This document shows, piece by piece, positions 27,850 through 39,154 of a stretch of DNA of 44,383 nt. The position numbers and the translations under genes are program-made. Position 1 is the stretch's first letter. Each line of letters starts with the position of its first letter. Below the pieces are notes generated by a model. It worked only from the letters and a program-made list of their open reading frames with translations, was not told the DNA's origin and made no database searches. This DNA is from Rhodospirillales bacterium. Its GTDB lineage: Bacteria; Pseudomonadota; Alphaproteobacteria; Rhodospirillales; JASLLZ01. The stretch lies in contig JASLZL010000029.1 of NCBI GenBank assembly GCA_030754885.1, forward strand, positions 1 to 44,383, in the 5' to 3' direction.

Positions 27850-28751
27850 GCGTCGTACTCCGCATTTTCCACCATCCAGGTCACCAACTCGCCAAACGGA
27901 ATGCCGGCGTAGGCCGCCTGTTCGGGTACCAAGGATGTCGGCGTCAAGCCGGGCTGGGTATTAACCTCCAACATGTAGAGCTGCTTGCCGTCGTACCGAA
28001 GATCGGCCCGCGATACGCCACGGCAACCGAGAGTCTGGTGAGCGAGCAACGAGAGTCGTAGGGCTTCGTCGTAGACTGCCTTATCAAGATCGGCGGGCAC
28101 CTCATGGGACGAACCGCCGGGCGCGTACTTAGCCTCGTAGTCATAGAAACTCTGTCGCGACGTAATCTCGGTCACCGCCAACGGCCGGTCACCCATGACA
28201 GTCACCGTCAGCTCTTTGCCCGGAATGTAGCGCTCGACCATGACTTGGCCGCCGACCGGCCAATCGCCTTCCGAAATAGCCGGTTCGTCGTCACTCTCTT
28301 TGACGATGAGGACACCGACGCTGGATCCTTCGTTGATTGGCTTGACCACATAGGGCCGCGCCATGACTTCACCGACGAGAACGTCTTCGCGGCGGACCAG
28401 AACGTGCTCGGCCACGGGGATTCCGGCGTCGGTGAAGAGACGTTTGGCCATCGGCTTGTCAATGGCCAGGGCCGAGGCCAGAAGCCCTGAATGGGTGTAG
28501 GGAATTTCAAGCATGTTCAAGAGACCCTGCACACAGCCGTCCTCGCCGTAGCGACCATGCAGGCCGTTGAAGACGGCGTCGGGACGGGGGTAGAGGCGCG
28601 TCAACAGGGACCCCATATCGCGCTGCACGTCGATCGGTGTCACCCGGTGCCCTTGCTCTTTCAAGACGCGCGAGACGCCGGCGCCCGTAACCAGCGAGAC
28701 CTCACGCTCGGCCGACCATCCACCCATTAAGACCGATATGTGCCGGCTCAT
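27846..28751 (-). CDS. ddl: D-alanine--D-alanine ligase
   Basis: Ddl makes the D-Ala-D-Ala dipeptide used by MurF. The 301-residue form shows the N-terminal HISVLMGGWSAEREVSL, the ATP-grasp segment with KPINEGSSVGVLIV, and the metal-binding end LYMLEVNTQPGLTPTSLVPEQA. The ATG at 28749-28751 overlaps the murB stop (ATGA) and has an ideal AAGGAGG upstream, so I prefer it to the in-frame start at 28808. Confidence 0.96.
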   Translation of the reverse strand: MSRHISVLMGGWSAEREVSLVTGAGVSRVLKEQGHRVTPIDVQRDMGSLLTRLYPRPDAVFNGLHGRYGEDGCVQGLLNMLEIPYTHSGLLASALAIDKPMAKRLFTDAGIPVAEHVLVRREDVLVGEVMARPYVVKPINEGSSVGVLIVKESDDEPAISEGDWPVGGQVMVERYIPGKELTVTVMGDRPLAVTEITSRQSFYDYEAKYAPGGSSHEVPADLDKAVYDEALRLSLLAHQTLGCRGVSRADLRYDGKQLYMLEVNTQPGLTPTSLVPEQAAYAGIPFGELVTWMVENAEYDA

Positions 28752-29695
28752 GTTCCAACCTCCTTGACGGGTGGACCGGCAGCGATGCCGAGACGCTGGA
28801 TTTCCCATTCAAGGCAAACACCGGTTTCGGCGAGGACGCGGCGGCGGACCTCCTCGCCCAGACCTTCTAGATCGGCGGCGCTGGCGGTGCCGGTGTTGAC
28901 CAAGAAATTGCAGTGTTTTTCTGAGACCTTGGCGCCACCGCGGCCGAGCCCCCGGCATCCCGCCTGATCAATCAATTCCCACGCCTTGGCTCCGTGTGGG
29001 TTCTTGAACGTGCTGCCGCCGGTCGGCGTACGCACGGGCTGGGTTGTTCGCCGCGTGCTCTGAATCTCGGCCATGCGCTTGGTGATGGCCTCTTTGTCGC
29101 CGGGCCAACCGGCCAAACGGGCGTCAACGAAGATCAACCCAGCGGTCGCCGCCGATTGGCGGTAAGCGAAGCCCATGTCGTCGCGCCCAAGGTCATGAAG
29201 GGCGCCGTCGCGGGAAACAGCACGGGCAGCAACGAAAACGTCCTTGATCTCTGTTCCATAGGCTCCCGCATTCATCCTCAACGCGCCGCCGATACCGCCG
29301 GGGATGCCGCACAGGAACTCCAAGCCCGCGATGGCGCCGTCGCGCGCCGCGTTGGCGACGTGCAGGCCGGCGGCACCGGCACCGGCGCAGATCGTCGCAC
29401 CCTCCACGGTGATGCCGGACAAGCCTTGACCAAGCCTGATCACGACACCGGGTATGCCGCCGTCACGGACTAAAAGGTTTGACCCGATACCGATGACCGT
29501 TACCGCTATGTCGTCGGGTGTTGCCGCCATGAATTCGGCGAGGTCCTTTGCGTCAGCGGGTCGGAAGAGCACTTCGGCCGAACCGCCAACGCGGAACCAT
29601 GTGTGCCGGGCCAGCGGTACGCTGGCCTCTAGGCGGCCGCGGACGGTGGGTAGCCTGTCGATCAGTTGGGGGCTGCGGGTGTTGGTCGCCATCAT
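28748..29695 (-). CDS. murB: UDP-N-acetylenolpyruvoylglucosamine reductase
   Basis: MurB is the FAD/NADPH enzyme that completes UDP-MurNAc. The 315 residues contain the FAD-binding [15 protein letters not shown] and [21 protein letters not shown], then [22 protein letters not shown] and the conserved [20 protein letters not shown]. Two adjacent ATGs (29695 and 29692) overlap the murC stop as ATGATG; the G-rich segment just upstream supplies the ribosome site for either. A start at 29797 would run inside murC and is rejected. Confidence 0.95.
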   Translation of the reverse strand: MMATNTRSPQLIDRLPTVRGRLEASVPLARHTWFRVGGSAEVLFRPADAKDLAEFMAATPDDIAVTVIGIGSNLLVRDGGIPGVVIRLGQGLSGITVEGATICAGAGAAGLHVANAARDGAIAGLEFLCGIPGGIGGALRMNAGAYGTEIKDVFVAARAVSRDGALHDLGRDDMGFAYRQSAATAGLIFVDARLAGWPGDKEAITKRMAEIQSTRRTTQPVRTPTGGSTFKNPHGAKAWELIDQAGCRGLGRGGAKVSEKHCNFLVNTGTASAADLEGLGEEVRRRVLAETGVCLEWEIQRLGIAAGPPVKEVGT

Positions 29696-31134
29696 CCCTC
29701 CGCCCCCCTGCGAATGGTGGCCTTTTCGGCCCGCAAGCGCTTCAGTTCGTCGGGCAGAGCGTTGGCCCAGGCGGTAATGCTTCCAGCTCCCAGGCAAACG
29801 ACGAAGTCGCCCTCCGTCGCCAAATCGTCGATCATCCCAGCCAAATTCTCGGGCCGCTCCACGACCAGGACCTGGCGGTGGCCACGGGACCGCACGCCTT
29901 CGACCAGGGATTCCCGATTGATACCCTTGATCAGGTTCTCACCGGCCGGGTAGACGTCCGCGACAAGGACCGCGTCGGCGTCATTGAAGCAGGTACAAAA
30001 ATCTTCGAAGAGATCGCGCAATCGCGAGTAGCGATGCGGCTGGACGATAGCGATCACCTTGCCCTCAGCGGCGTTTCGCGCGGCGTCGAGCACAGCGGAG
30101 ATCTCCACCGGGTGATGCCCGTAGTCGTCGATGAAGGTGATGCCGTCCACCGTGCCGGTCTTGGTGAAGCGGCGCTTGACTCCGGCGAAGCCGGCCAGTG
30201 CTGAGCGCACCACCGTATCCTTGATCCCCATCTCCTGGGCCAAGGCGACCGCTGCCAAGGCATTCTGGGCGTTGTGGGCACCGAACATGGGCAAACGCAG
30301 GTCTTCGATGGTCCGGCTCCGATCCAACTTGCGATCGGTCACCACGACGTCGAAACCTACACCTTCGCCGTTCGTATCCAGGTTGATGCCGCGGACGTCG
30401 GCCTGGGGACTAAAACCGTAGGTAACAATCTTGCGGTCCGGGATGCGCGGGATCATGGCCTGCACCTCGGCATGGTCGATGCAGAGCGCGGCAAAGCCGT
30501 AGAAGGGAATATTTTCGACAAAGGTGTCGAAGGCGTCGCGCAGCCTGTCGAAAGTGCCGTAATGGTCCAGATGCTCGGGATCGATGTTGGTGACGACCGC
30601 AATAGTGGCGGGCAGCCTAACGAACGTGCCGTCGGATTCATCGGCCTCGGCGACCAACCAATCGCCGCCGCCCAGGCGCGCGTTGCTTCCCCAAGCGTTG
30701 ATGATGCCGCCGTTGATGACCGTGGGGTCCATGCCCGCCGCATCCAGCATCTGAGCGACGAGCGAGGTGGTGGTGGTCTTGCCGTGAGTTCCGGCGACGG
30801 CGACAGACCACTTGAGGCGCATCAGTTCGCCCAGCATTTCGGCTCGGCGCACCACCGGCAACAGACGCTGGCGAGCGGCCATAACCTCGGCGTTGTCGGG
30901 TTTGACGGCGGACGAAACGACCACGACCTGGGCCCGGCCCAGATTCGCTCCGTCATGACCAATTGAGACAGGGATGCCCATTTCCCTGAGCCGCTTGACG
31001 ATGGCGCTGTCGTTCAAATCGCTGCCCTGCACGTCATAGTCCAGGTTGTGCAGGATTTCGGCGATGCCGCTCATACCGATGCCGCCGATACCGACAAAGT
31101 GCAGGGTGCCGATGGTGAGAGGGAGCGCCTTCAT
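29692..31134 (-). CDS. murC: UDP-N-acetylmuramate--L-alanine ligase
   Basis: MurC adds L-Ala to UDP-MurNAc. The 480 residues include the Rossmann start [17 protein letters not shown], the P-loop GTHGKTT (115-121), the central domain ligands ([18 protein letters not shown]) and the C-terminal [16 protein letters not shown] and QPHRYSRL. The ATG at 31132-31134 overlaps the murG stop (ATGA) and follows GGAGG. An in-frame extension to 31200 would lie in murG and is rejected. Confidence 0.97.
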   Translation of the reverse strand: MKALPLTIGTLHFVGIGGIGMSGIAEILHNLDYDVQGSDLNDSAIVKRLREMGIPVSIGHDGANLGRAQVVVVSSAVKPDNAEVMAARQRLLPVVRRAEMLGELMRLKWSVAVAGTHGKTTTTSLVAQMLDAAGMDPTVINGGIINAWGSNARLGGGDWLVAEADESDGTFVRLPATIAVVTNIDPEHLDHYGTFDRLRDAFDTFVENIPFYGFAALCIDHAEVQAMIPRIPDRKIVTYGFSPQADVRGINLDTNGEGVGFDVVVTDRKLDRSRTIEDLRLPMFGAHNAQNALAAVALAQEMGIKDTVVRSALAGFAGVKRRFTKTGTVDGITFIDDYGHHPVEISAVLDAARNAAEGKVIAIVQPHRYSRLRDLFEDFCTCFNDADAVLVADVYPAGENLIKGINRESLVEGVRSRGHRQVLVVERPENLAGMIDDLATEGDFVVCLGAGSITAWANALPDELKRLRAEKATIRRGAEG

Positions 31135-32267
31135 GCCGCCCTCCTCCGCGCTTCGGTAGTGCCGTTGGGCACCAACTCGGCGACCATGTCGGCGAGGCAC
31201 GCCGCGGCGTCGGCCCGACCAGCCGCGCGCGCCGAGGCCGCCGTCTTTTCCAAGGTTGCCGGCAAGTCAAAGAGCGCGTTCACCCGCGCAGCCAGGGTCT
31301 CTGGCGTGAACGCTTCATTGGGTATCAGCCAGCCGGCGCCCACCTCGTCCATGGCATGGGCGTTCGCTGTTTGGTGATCGTCGACGGCGTAGGGATAGGG
31401 CACCAATATGGCGGGCCGCCCGACGGCGGTTATCTCGGCCACTGAGGAGGCTCCAGCCCGACTGATGAGCAGGTGCGCCCGTGCCAAGCGCTCGGGCACG
31501 TCTTCGAAAAAGGCGGCGAGAATGGCTTCTACCCCCAACTCCCCATAGTGCCGCCGTACGCGATCCAGATCCTCTGGGCGGCATTGCTGAGTGACGCGCA
31601 GTCGACGGCGCAATTGGTCCGCTAGTTGGCCGACCGCTTCGGGAATGACTTCGCTAAACACTTGCGCGCCTTGGCTGCCACCCAACACCAGAAGCTCGAT
31701 CGGCCCTGTTCCAGCAAGGTCCGGGTAGGTTCGGGTCCGCATGGCGGCGATCGCCGGACGTACCGGCATGCCTGTGTGGGTCGCCTTGTCCACGGCGTCC
31801 GCCGGCAGACCTCCTGAAACCAAGAACGACGTCGCGACGCGGTCGACCTTGGACGCCAGCAAACGATTGGCGCGCCCCAAAAGGGCGTTCTGTTCATGGA
31901 TGGCGGTCCTAAGGCCGCTGAAAGTGGCTGCCAACATGGTGGGTACCGAGGCGTAGCCGCCAAACCCGACCACCACGGCCGGCTTCAACCGCTTGAGAAG
32001 CTGTCGCGCCTGCACCGTGCCGACGGCCAAGTTCGGGCCGCTTAGCAGGAGTGCAGCGAGGTGCTTGCCGGCAACGCCGGTGGCACGGATACGGTAGGTC
32101 TCAATGGCACTTAGCGATCCCCCGAAGGCACCGCCGCGCCGGTCCGTGATCAGAGCCAGGCGGTAACCGCGCTCGACTAGTTCAGCAGCCAACGCCTGGG
32201 CCGGGAACACGTGCCCCCCCGTGCCGCCGGCCGCTAATACTACCAATGCCCGTTGTTGCCCGTTCAT
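31131..32267 (-). CDS. murG: Lipid II synthase MurG
   Basis: MurG adds GlcNAc to lipid I at the inner face of the membrane, giving lipid II. The 378-residue GT-B glycosyltransferase shows the N-terminal glycine loop [43 protein letters not shown] and the UDP-binding [35 protein letters not shown]. Its start overlaps the ftsW stop (ATGA) and its stop overlaps murC. Confidence 0.97.
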   Translation of the reverse strand: MNGQQRALVVLAAGGTGGHVFPAQALAAELVERGYRLALITDRRGGAFGGSLSAIETYRIRATGVAGKHLAALLLSGPNLAVGTVQARQLLKRLKPAVVVGFGGYASVPTMLAATFSGLRTAIHEQNALLGRANRLLASKVDRVATSFLVSGGLPADAVDKATHTGMPVRPAIAAMRTRTYPDLAGTGPIELLVLGGSQGAQVFSEVIPEAVGQLADQLRRRLRVTQQCRPEDLDRVRRHYGELGVEAILAAFFEDVPERLARAHLLISRAGASSVAEITAVGRPAILVPYPYAVDDHQTANAHAMDEVGAGWLIPNEAFTPETLAARVNALFDLPATLEKTAASARAAGRADAAACLADMVAELVPNGTTEARRRAA

Positions 32268-33397
32268 CGCGGTACCTCCGCGATACCCCGACCCGGCCGC
32301 TCGCGGGTCAGCGCCAGCACCATGCCCATGGTCAAGGCCAGAGCCAGGACCGAGGAGCCGCCGTAGGAGACGAAGGGCAAGGTCATGCCCTTAGGCGGGA
32401 TGAGATTGGTAGCCGACGCCATGTTGATGAGGGTTTGCAGGCCGAATTGAACTAAAAGACCGGTAACCGCCAACAGGACGAACAGGCTGTCTTCCTTGAG
32501 CAGCCGAGAGAAACCACGCATTACGACGAAGGCGAACAGCGCCACGATAACAAGGCAGGCGATCAGACCCAGTTCCTCGCCGGCGACGGCGAAAATGAAA
32601 TCGGCGTGGGCGTCAGGCAGCACGGCCTTGATCTGGCCCTCGCCGGGGCCGCGGCCCATTAGCCCGCCATTGCGGAACGCCTCCAGAGATTGCGTCACTT
32701 GAAAGCTGTCGCCGGCCGAGGAACTAAAGAAGCGGTCGACCCGTCCTTGGACGTGCTGGAATGCGAAATAGGTGCCGACGGCGCCGCTGATGAATACGAC
32801 TCCGATTAATCCGACCAACAGCAGCGGCAGCCCGGCAAGGAAGAACTGCGCCCCCCACACCGCGGCCACGACCATGGTCATGCCGACGTCGGGCTGCATC
32901 AATAACAGCGCCGCCACCACGGCGAACAGCGCAGTTGAGATGGCATAGCCCGGGAATCTCGGCTCCAGGCGGCGCGCCGCGCACAACCAGGCGGTAATAA
33001 CGGCGAAGCTGGGCTTTACGAATTCCGATGGCTGCACGGATTGGCCGAACAACACGATCCACCGACTTGCCCCTTTGATCTCCTCGCCGAGGACTGGGGT
33101 CAGGACCATGAGGACAACGGCGACGGCGAAACAAACGACGGCAAGGCGACGGATCCCCCTGGGCGACATCAGCGACGTGGCGGCAACGACGGCCAAGGCC
33201 AAGGGAAGAAAGACGAACTGACGGCGGACGAAATAGAAGGGATCCAGTCCCAGACGATCGGCGACCGGCGGCGACGCGGCCAGTGTCAGCACGGCGCCCA
33301 CGGCAATGATGGAAATCAGAGCGGCCAAGGTCCACCGATCCACGGTCCACCACCAACGCCCAAAGAGGCTGGTATCAGTGCGCGCGATGCTCAACAT
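32264..33397 (-). CDS. ftsW: Septal peptidoglycan polymerase FtsW
   Basis: FtsW is the SEDS-family glycosyltransferase that makes septal glycan with FtsI. The 377 residues form about ten transmembrane helices, with GASRWIVLFGQSVQPSEFVKPSFAV, QPDVGMTMVV and the C-terminal IPPKGMTLPFVSYGGSSVLALALTMGMVLAL signatures. It begins only seven bases after the mraY stop. murD, which usually sits between mraY and ftsW, is absent. Confidence 0.97.
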   Translation of the reverse strand: MLSIARTDTSLFGRWWWTVDRWTLAALISIIAVGAVLTLAASPPVADRLGLDPFYFVRRQFVFLPLALAVVAATSLMSPRGIRRLAVVCFAVAVVLMVLTPVLGEEIKGASRWIVLFGQSVQPSEFVKPSFAVITAWLCAARRLEPRFPGYAISTALFAVVAALLLMQPDVGMTMVVAAVWGAQFFLAGLPLLLVGLIGVVFISGAVGTYFAFQHVQGRVDRFFSSSAGDSFQVTQSLEAFRNGGLMGRGPGEGQIKAVLPDAHADFIFAVAGEELGLIACLVIVALFAFVVMRGFSRLLKEDSLFVLLAVTGLLVQFGLQTLINMASATNLIPPKGMTLPFVSYGGSSVLALALTMGMVLALTRERPGRGIAEVPR

Positions 33398-33404
33398 GGG
33401 CCGA

Positions 33405-34493
33405 TCACCTCAACTTCAGGGTTGAGAGGCCGACCAGGGCCAGGATGGAAGCGATAATCCAGAATCGGATGACGATGGTGGGCTCGGCCCATCCCTTTTT
33501 TTCAAAGTGATGGTGCAGGGGCGCCATGCGGAAGATGCGCCGCCCCGTCAACTTGTATGAGACCACCTGCACGATCACCGAAACGGTCTCCAACACGAAG
33601 AGGCCGCCGACGACGGCTAGCACCAACTCGTGCTTGGTGATGACGCCGACCGTGCCCAGCGCTCCACCCAGCGACAACGCCCCGGTATCGCCCATGAAGA
33701 CCTTGGCCGGCGGCGCGTTGAACCACAGAAATCCCAATCCGCCGCCAATCAGGGCGCCGCAAAATACGGCCAATTCGCCACTGCCGGGAACGTAATGAAG
33801 CTGCAGGTAGCCGGCGAATACTGCATTCCCGACCAGATACGAGATGAGGGCAAAAACACCGGTGGCGATCATCACCGGAACAATGGCCAAGCCGTCCAGC
33901 CCGTCGGTGAGGTTGACCGCGTTGGAGGCTCCAACCATGACCAGGGTGGCGAAAGCAAGAAACACCCAACCCAGATCGAGGAGCACGGTCTTGAGAAAAG
34001 GAACCGCCAAGGTGGTGCGCAAGGGCTCGGGCAACACATCCATGATCCACACACCGGCAGCGATGGCGATCACAGTCTGCAATAGCAGTTTCAGCCGACC
34101 GGGCAGGCCCGTGCTATCGCGTCGCGTCACCTTGCGGTAATCGTCGAGAAACCCGATGAGGCCGTACGTCACGGTGACCCCGAGCGCCACCCAAACGAAG
34201 GCGTTGGTAAGATCGGCCCAGAGCACGGTCGAAACGACGAGGGCGAGAAGAATGAGGATACCGCCCATGGTCGGCGTCCCCTTTTTGGTCAGCAAGTGAC
34301 CTTCGGGTCCATCGCTGCGGATCGGCTGGCCGCCGTTCTGTCTCTCGCGCAGAACCCGGATAAGATAGGGGCCGAAGACGAAGCTCACGATCAGCGCGGT
34401 GATCACCGCTCCGCCGGTGCGGAACGTCAGGTATCGAAATACGTTGAGCGCCGAGAACTGGTCGGCCAGGGGATAGAGGAAATTAAACAGCAT
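33405..34493 (-). CDS. mraY: Phospho-N-acetylmuramoyl-pentapeptide transferase
   Basis: MraY makes lipid I from UDP-MurNAc-pentapeptide and undecaprenyl phosphate. The 362-residue protein has about ten transmembrane helices and the catalytic loops [36 protein letters not shown] and [15 protein letters not shown], then [23 protein letters not shown]. The ATG follows a run of seven Gs. It starts 11 bases after murF ends. Confidence 0.97.
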   Translation of the reverse strand: MLFNFLYPLADQFSALNVFRYLTFRTGGAVITALIVSFVFGPYLIRVLRERQNGGQPIRSDGPEGHLLTKKGTPTMGGILILLALVVSTVLWADLTNAFVWVALGVTVTYGLIGFLDDYRKVTRRDSTGLPGRLKLLLQTVIAIAAGVWIMDVLPEPLRTTLAVPFLKTVLLDLGWVFLAFATLVMVGASNAVNLTDGLDGLAIVPVMIATGVFALISYLVGNAVFAGYLQLHYVPGSGELAVFCGALIGGGLGFLWFNAPPAKVFMGDTGALSLGGALGTVGVITKHELVLAVVGGLFVLETVSVIVQVVSYKLTGRRIFRMAPLHHHFEKKGWAEPTIVIRFWIIASILALVGLSTLKLR

Positions 34494-34504
34494 AGGCGCC
34501 CCCC

Positions 34505-35962
34505 CTATTCCCCGTTTCCGACGCGACGCGGATCGCGGGCGACGCCCGTTGCGTCAAGCACCGTAAGGGCCCGCACGATGACCCCCATGCGCAACCCCGC
34601 CGATCCCTTGACCATGACCACGTCGCCGGGAGCGACGTTGGCCGTCACCAAAGGCGCTAGGGTGGAACTGTCGGAGGCGTGTCCGCCACGCAGCGAAGAA
34701 GGCAGCGCGGACCACAAATGGGTCATTTCGGATCCTGCGGTGAACACGAGGTCGATCCCATGTTCTTTTATGACCTCTGCCAATTCAGCGTGCCGAGCCG
34801 CCGCGCCGTCCCCTAGTTCCAGCATGTCGCCGAGAACGGCGATGCGCCGGCCGTCCCCCGCCACCGGCGCCTGGCCGAGAACGGCAAGGGCGGCCTCCAT
34901 GGAAACGGGGCTGGCGTTGTAGCCCTCGTCGATAAGTTCGAAATGTCCATCCCCGATGTGGATGCGGCGCCGCGCACCCCGTCCTTCGGGCGCCCGCATA
35001 TTGGAAAGTACCGAGGCTGCGCGGACGACGTCGCCACCAAGGGCCTTAACCACCGCCAGGACGGCCAAGCTATTTGTCACCCAATGGCGGCCGGCGATGC
35101 CAATCTCATAGGACAACATCGTGCCGGCGACGCTTGCTCCGATCCGCGAACTCGTAGGCCCAGGCTGTATGTCGAGGACTCGCACATCGGCCTTCGGGTG
35201 TGCACCAAATGTAAGAATCGAGCCCACCCTTCGCGCCCGGGCGGCAGCGGCCAGCCGTTCGTACTGTTGGTTGTCGCGGTTAAGGACGGCAATGCCTTCC
35301 GGCTCCAGGCCGTCGAAGATCTCCGCTTTGGCATCGGCGATGGCTTCGATACCATTGAAGAAGGCACTATGCACCGCTTCGACGGTAAGGATCAGGGCAA
35401 CGTGGGGCCGCGCCATCCGCGACAGCGGCGCAATTTCGCCGGGATGGTTCATGCCCATCTCGAAGATGCCGAACCGTTCGTCACCAACCATGCGGGCAAG
35501 ACTTAGTGGCAATCCCCAATGGTTGTTCAGGCTGCCTTCGTTGGCCGTTGTCCGCCCCTGGCGCGACAGCACCAGTCGGAGGGCTTCCTTGGTTCCCGTC
35601 TTCCCGACGCTGCCGGTTAAGGCAACGATGCACACCCGGCCGCGGGCACGGGCGGCCGCGCCGAGTCCGTTCAGGGCGTCGAAAGTATCGCCGACGCTAA
35701 GCAGCGGCGCTCCGTCGGCAACGTTTTTTGGTGCGTGATCGACAATCGCTGCGGCGGCACCTCGGGCCAGGGCATCGGCGACAAAGTCGTGACCGTCGAA
35801 CTGAGGACCGCGCAAGGCAACGAAAAGGTCACCGGGCTCTGTCGAGCGGCTATCGATGGAAACGCCTCGGGCCACGAAAGACACATCGCAGGCGCCACCT
35901 GTAGCAGCCACCGCCTGCCCCGCCGACCACAGGGTCGCCCCATCATGATGAAGCGCCGTCAT
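34505..35962 (-). CDS. murF: UDP-MurNAc-tripeptide--D-Ala-D-Ala ligase
   Basis: MurF adds the dipeptide from Ddl to complete the pentapeptide. The 485 residues have the N-terminal domain ([19 protein letters not shown]), the P-loop [11 protein letters not shown] (116-126), the central [18 protein letters not shown], and C-terminal [14 protein letters not shown]. The murE stop overlaps its ATG (ATGA). Length and motifs are ordinary for the family. Confidence 0.97.
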   Translation of the reverse strand: MTALHHDGATLWSAGQAVAATGGACDVSFVARGVSIDSRSTEPGDLFVALRGPQFDGHDFVADALARGAAAAIVDHAPKNVADGAPLLSVGDTFDALNGLGAAARARGRVCIVALTGSVGKTGTKEALRLVLSRQGRTTANEGSLNNHWGLPLSLARMVGDERFGIFEMGMNHPGEIAPLSRMARPHVALILTVEAVHSAFFNGIEAIADAKAEIFDGLEPEGIAVLNRDNQQYERLAAAARARRVGSILTFGAHPKADVRVLDIQPGPTSSRIGASVAGTMLSYEIGIAGRHWVTNSLAVLAVVKALGGDVVRAASVLSNMRAPEGRGARRRIHIGDGHFELIDEGYNASPVSMEAALAVLGQAPVAGDGRRIAVLGDMLELGDGAAARHAELAEVIKEHGIDLVFTAGSEMTHLWSALPSSLRGGHASDSSTLAPLVTANVAPGDVVMVKGSAGLRMGVIVRALTVLDATGVARDPRRVGNGE

Positions 35963-37428
35963 GCGGACGCCCCCCCAATGGCTTCAAGGGCAACCGAGGC
36001 ATCGTCGAAGGGAAGAACCTCTGTACCGACTATCTGTCCCGGCTCGTGGCCCTTGCCGGCGATGACCAACAAGTCGTCCGACTTGAGGGCGGCGACGGCG
36101 GCGTGGATCGCTTCGCCGCGGTCGCCTATCTCGCGCGCTCCGGAACAGCCGGCCATGACTTCACGGCGGATTTCGGCGGCATCTTCTTCGCGCGGGTTGT
36201 CATCAGTAACAATGACCGAATCGGCAAGGTCGCAAGCGAAATGCCCCATTTCGGGCCGCTTGCCGGGATCGCGTTCGCCACCACAGCCGAAGACGACGAC
36301 GAGCCGGCCGGCGGCATGGGGACGCAACGCCTTGAGGAGCGAAGCCAGCGCGTCCGGCGTGTGGGCATAGTCAACGTAGACGGCGCCCCCGCTTGCATGA
36401 TGGCCGATGAACTGGACACGGCCCGGAATGCCTTCAAGGTTTTCCATGGTGGAGACGGCGGCGGCGGCGTCCTCGCCGCAGGCCAAAGCCAGGGTCAGGG
36501 CGCAAAGAGCGTTGGAGGCCTGGAAGGCACCGATCAAGGGAAGTTTCACCTCGTGGGGCGCTCCCACGACGACGATCTTGAGCCGCTGCCCCCCCGCCAC
36601 CGGTTCGATGCTCTTGAGCCGCACTTCGTGGCCTTCGACGCCATAGGTCATGACCCCATGAGAGCGTTGCGTCGCAGCCGCCAACACGGCCTCCCTATAG
36701 GGAGTATCGGCATTGACCACTGCCTGGCCGCCGGGTGCCATGACGTCTGTGAACAGGCGCAGCTTGGCCGTGAGGTAGGCCTCCATGGAGCCGTGATAGT
36801 CCAAGTGATCGCGGGTCAGGTTGGTAAAGGCGATCGCCGTCAGGCGCACCCCGTCGAGCCGGCATTGATCGATGCCGTGGCTGGAGGCCTCCATGGCAAG
36901 GTACTCGACGCCGTCACCAGCGAGGTTACTAAGAATCTCGTGCAGGGCGACCGGGTCGGGGGTGGTCAGGTTTCCAGCCTTTACAACCCCCGGAACGGAG
37001 ACGCCAAGGGTGCCCAAGCTGGCCGCCCGCAGTCCGCGCTGTTCCCACGCCTGGCGCAGGAATCCGGCCACGGTTGTCTTACCGTTGGTCCCGGTGACGG
37101 CGGCGATGGTCGCCGGCTGGGCACCAAAGAAACGCGCCGCCATAAGAGCAAAGAGGCGGCGCGGATTGTCGTCGACAAGGAGCGTGACCGGTTGACCAGT
37201 CCCATCGATACGGGTTCCTGGCGGCCCCAGAACGGCCACCGCGCCGCGGCGCAGCGCATCGTCAATGAATGTACGGCCGTCGGCACGCGCGCCCGGCAGG
37301 GCAGCGAACAGAAAGCCGGGCTCCACCTGCCGCGAATCACAGGTCAGTCCGTTGATATCCAAGCCTTCTGTCGCCGCTTGGTTGATCACAACAATCGCCT
37401 CTCCATCGAATAATTCAGTGAGCTGCAA
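35959..37428 (-). CDS. murE: UDP-MurNAc-L-Ala-D-Glu--meso-diaminopimelate ligase
   Basis: MurE adds the third residue of the stem peptide. The 489 residues contain SRQVEPGFLFAALPG, the P-loop TGTNGKTT (112-119), MEASSHGIDQCRLDG and, at 410-413, the DNPR motif that marks enzymes using meso-diaminopimelate and not lysine. The wall is therefore of the usual Gram-negative type. The last 14 bases of ftsI overlap its start. Confidence 0.97.
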   Translation of the reverse strand: MQLTELFDGEAIVVINQAATEGLDINGLTCDSRQVEPGFLFAALPGARADGRTFIDDALRRGAVAVLGPPGTRIDGTGQPVTLLVDDNPRRLFALMAARFFGAQPATIAAVTGTNGKTTVAGFLRQAWEQRGLRAASLGTLGVSVPGVVKAGNLTTPDPVALHEILSNLAGDGVEYLAMEASSHGIDQCRLDGVRLTAIAFTNLTRDHLDYHGSMEAYLTAKLRLFTDVMAPGGQAVVNADTPYREAVLAAATQRSHGVMTYGVEGHEVRLKSIEPVAGGQRLKIVVVGAPHEVKLPLIGAFQASNALCALTLALACGEDAAAAVSTMENLEGIPGRVQFIGHHASGGAVYVDYAHTPDALASLLKALRPHAAGRLVVVFGCGGERDPGKRPEMGHFACDLADSVIVTDDNPREEDAAEIRREVMAGCSGAREIGDRGEAIHAAVAALKSDDLLVIAGKGHEPGQIVGTEVLPFDDASVALEAIGGASA

Positions 37429-39154
37429 CGGCCCGCACCCCGGCCTTCACGGTCCCGCCCTTAACGGGAATGAAAAGGGGATTGCCGGGTGCTGGTTCTT
37501 TCTCCTCGCCCCCCGGCGTCATGCCGACAAGGGGGGCGATCCGGCGTACCAGACGGCCGACCACCGGTGCCGCCACCCATCCGCCAGTGGCGTACCCGAA
37601 GGTCGATTTGTTGCCCTTCGGCTCGTCGATCAACACCAGCACCACATAACGCGGTGTATCCGTGGGGAAGGCGCCGACGAAGGACGAAATCAGGGCATCG
37701 GCGCGGTAGCGCCTGCCAACCAACTTTTCCGCTGTTCCGGTTTTTCCGCCGACGCGGTAGCCCGGCACGTCAGCGTTGCGGCCGGTCCCTCTCGTTACGA
37801 CCAATCGCATGAGCCGACGCATGGAGATCGATGTCTCGGCGGAGACCACCCTTTCGCCGAGAAGGGAGGCACCCCGGTGATGTTTAAGAATGGTCACCGG
37901 CATGCGAATGCCACCGTTGACAATGGCCCCGACGGCGCCGGCCAACTGCACCGGGCTTACCGCCAGGCCGTGGCCGTAGGCTATTGTCATCGTATTAATG
38001 TCGCGCCAGCGAGCCGGCATCAGGGGAACGCCGACCTCGGGAAGTTCAGTGGCAGCAGACTTAAGCAAGCCGAAACGGTCGAGGTAGGCGCGCTGCGTGG
38101 CACTACCCACGTCGAGGGCCATTTTGGCGGCTCCGATATTCGACGAATAGACCAGGATCTCGGGCACCGAAAGCCAACGGTTGAGGGCATGAAAATCGCT
38201 GATCGTGAAACGTGCGACACGGATCGGCTTGGTGGCGTCGTAGCCGTCGCTAAGCGTGACCGTGCCGCTGTCCAGAGCCATTGCCGTGTTGATTAGCTTT
38301 AGGGTGGAGCCCATCTCGTAGACGCCCTTGGCGACCCGGTTAAATGCCGACTCGCCCCTGGCGCTGGCCGGAACGTTGGGATCAAAGTCGGGCAGCGACA
38401 CCATTCCCAGGGTCTCACCGGTGCGCACGTCAAGAACCAGACCGGCGGCACCGAGGGCCTCGAATTCGGCGACTGCGGTGGCCAATTCGCGGCGCAACAG
38501 GGCCTGGATGCGAATATCGATGGACAGCTCGAGGGCGCCGCCGCGCCGCAACGGACCATCGAAGAAACGCTCGGCGCCGGCAATGCCTCGGCCGTCCACA
38601 TCGGTCAACCCGAGCACGTGAGCAGCTTCGCGCCCCTGGGGATAAACGCGGTTCTCTGCTTGTAGGAAATGAAGGCCCGGGATGCCGAGACGGTTGACGG
38701 CGTATGTCTGACGTGGGGTCAGTTTACGGCGCAACCAGACGAACCCGGCCTTCGAAGTAAGCTTGGCCAATACCTGATCGTGGTTCAATTCGGGCAGAAC
38801 CGAAACCAGACGGGCGGCCGCCTGGCGGGGATCGATGATTTCGCGGGCATCGGCATAGAGCGATGCCGTGGGCAGGCTGGTGGCGAGCAGAACCCCGTTG
38901 CGGTCGATGATATCGGCGCGACGGAAGTCCTGGTCTACGGTCGTGCCGGCGGTCGCGAGACGCGGTTCGGCGGCCTGCCCGAGGACAGCCAGGTCGACCA
39001 AGCGCCCGGCAACGACCAGGAAGGCCAGGCAAAAGACGACGCCGGTGACGAGAAGCCGGGTGCGGCCGGTCTCCAGCGCCTCCTTGCGGGTGCCGTCGAA
39101 CCGAATCCGCCACGATCCTTCAGTTTCCGCGGAATGTGCATCTTTCCGCCTCAT
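37415..39154 (-). CDS. ftsI: Septal transpeptidase FtsI (PBP3)
   Basis: FtsI cross-links septal peptidoglycan with FtsW. The 579-residue class B PBP has a short cytoplasmic N-terminus, one membrane helix (about 33-55), the pedestal domain (RRADIIDRNGVLLATS) and the transpeptidase domain with S283-x-x-K286 (STLK), S337-S-N339 and K471-T-G-T. Its start overlaps the ftsL stop (ATGA). The C-terminus reaches 14 bases into murE. Confidence 0.97.
   Translation of the reverse strand: MRRKDAHSAETEGSWRIRFDGTRKEALETGRTRLLVTGVVFCLAFLVVAGRLVDLAVLGQAAEPRLATAGTTVDQDFRRADIIDRNGVLLATSLPTASLYADAREIIDPRQAAARLVSVLPELNHDQVLAKLTSKAGFVWLRRKLTPRQTYAVNRLGIPGLHFLQAENRVYPQGREAAHVLGLTDVDGRGIAGAERFFDGPLRRGGALELSIDIRIQALLRRELATAVAEFEALGAAGLVLDVRTGETLGMVSLPDFDPNVPASARGESAFNRVAKGVYEMGSTLKLINTAMALDSGTVTLSDGYDATKPIRVARFTISDFHALNRWLSVPEILVYSSNIGAAKMALDVGSATQRAYLDRFGLLKSAATELPEVGVPLMPARWRDINTMTIAYGHGLAVSPVQLAGAVGAIVNGGIRMPVTILKHHRGASLLGERVVSAETSISMRRLMRLVVTRGTGRNADVPGYRVGGKTGTAEKLVGRRYRADALISSFVGAFPTDTPRYVVLVLIDEPKGNKSTFGYATGGWVAAPVVGRLVRRIAPLVGMTPGGEEKEPAPGNPLFIPVKGGTVKAGVRAVAAH

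Noticed and set aside
36046-37413. 455-codon plus-strand frame antisense to murE
   Set aside because: murE on the other strand is complete with all motifs; the plus frame has no family signature and no ribosome site.
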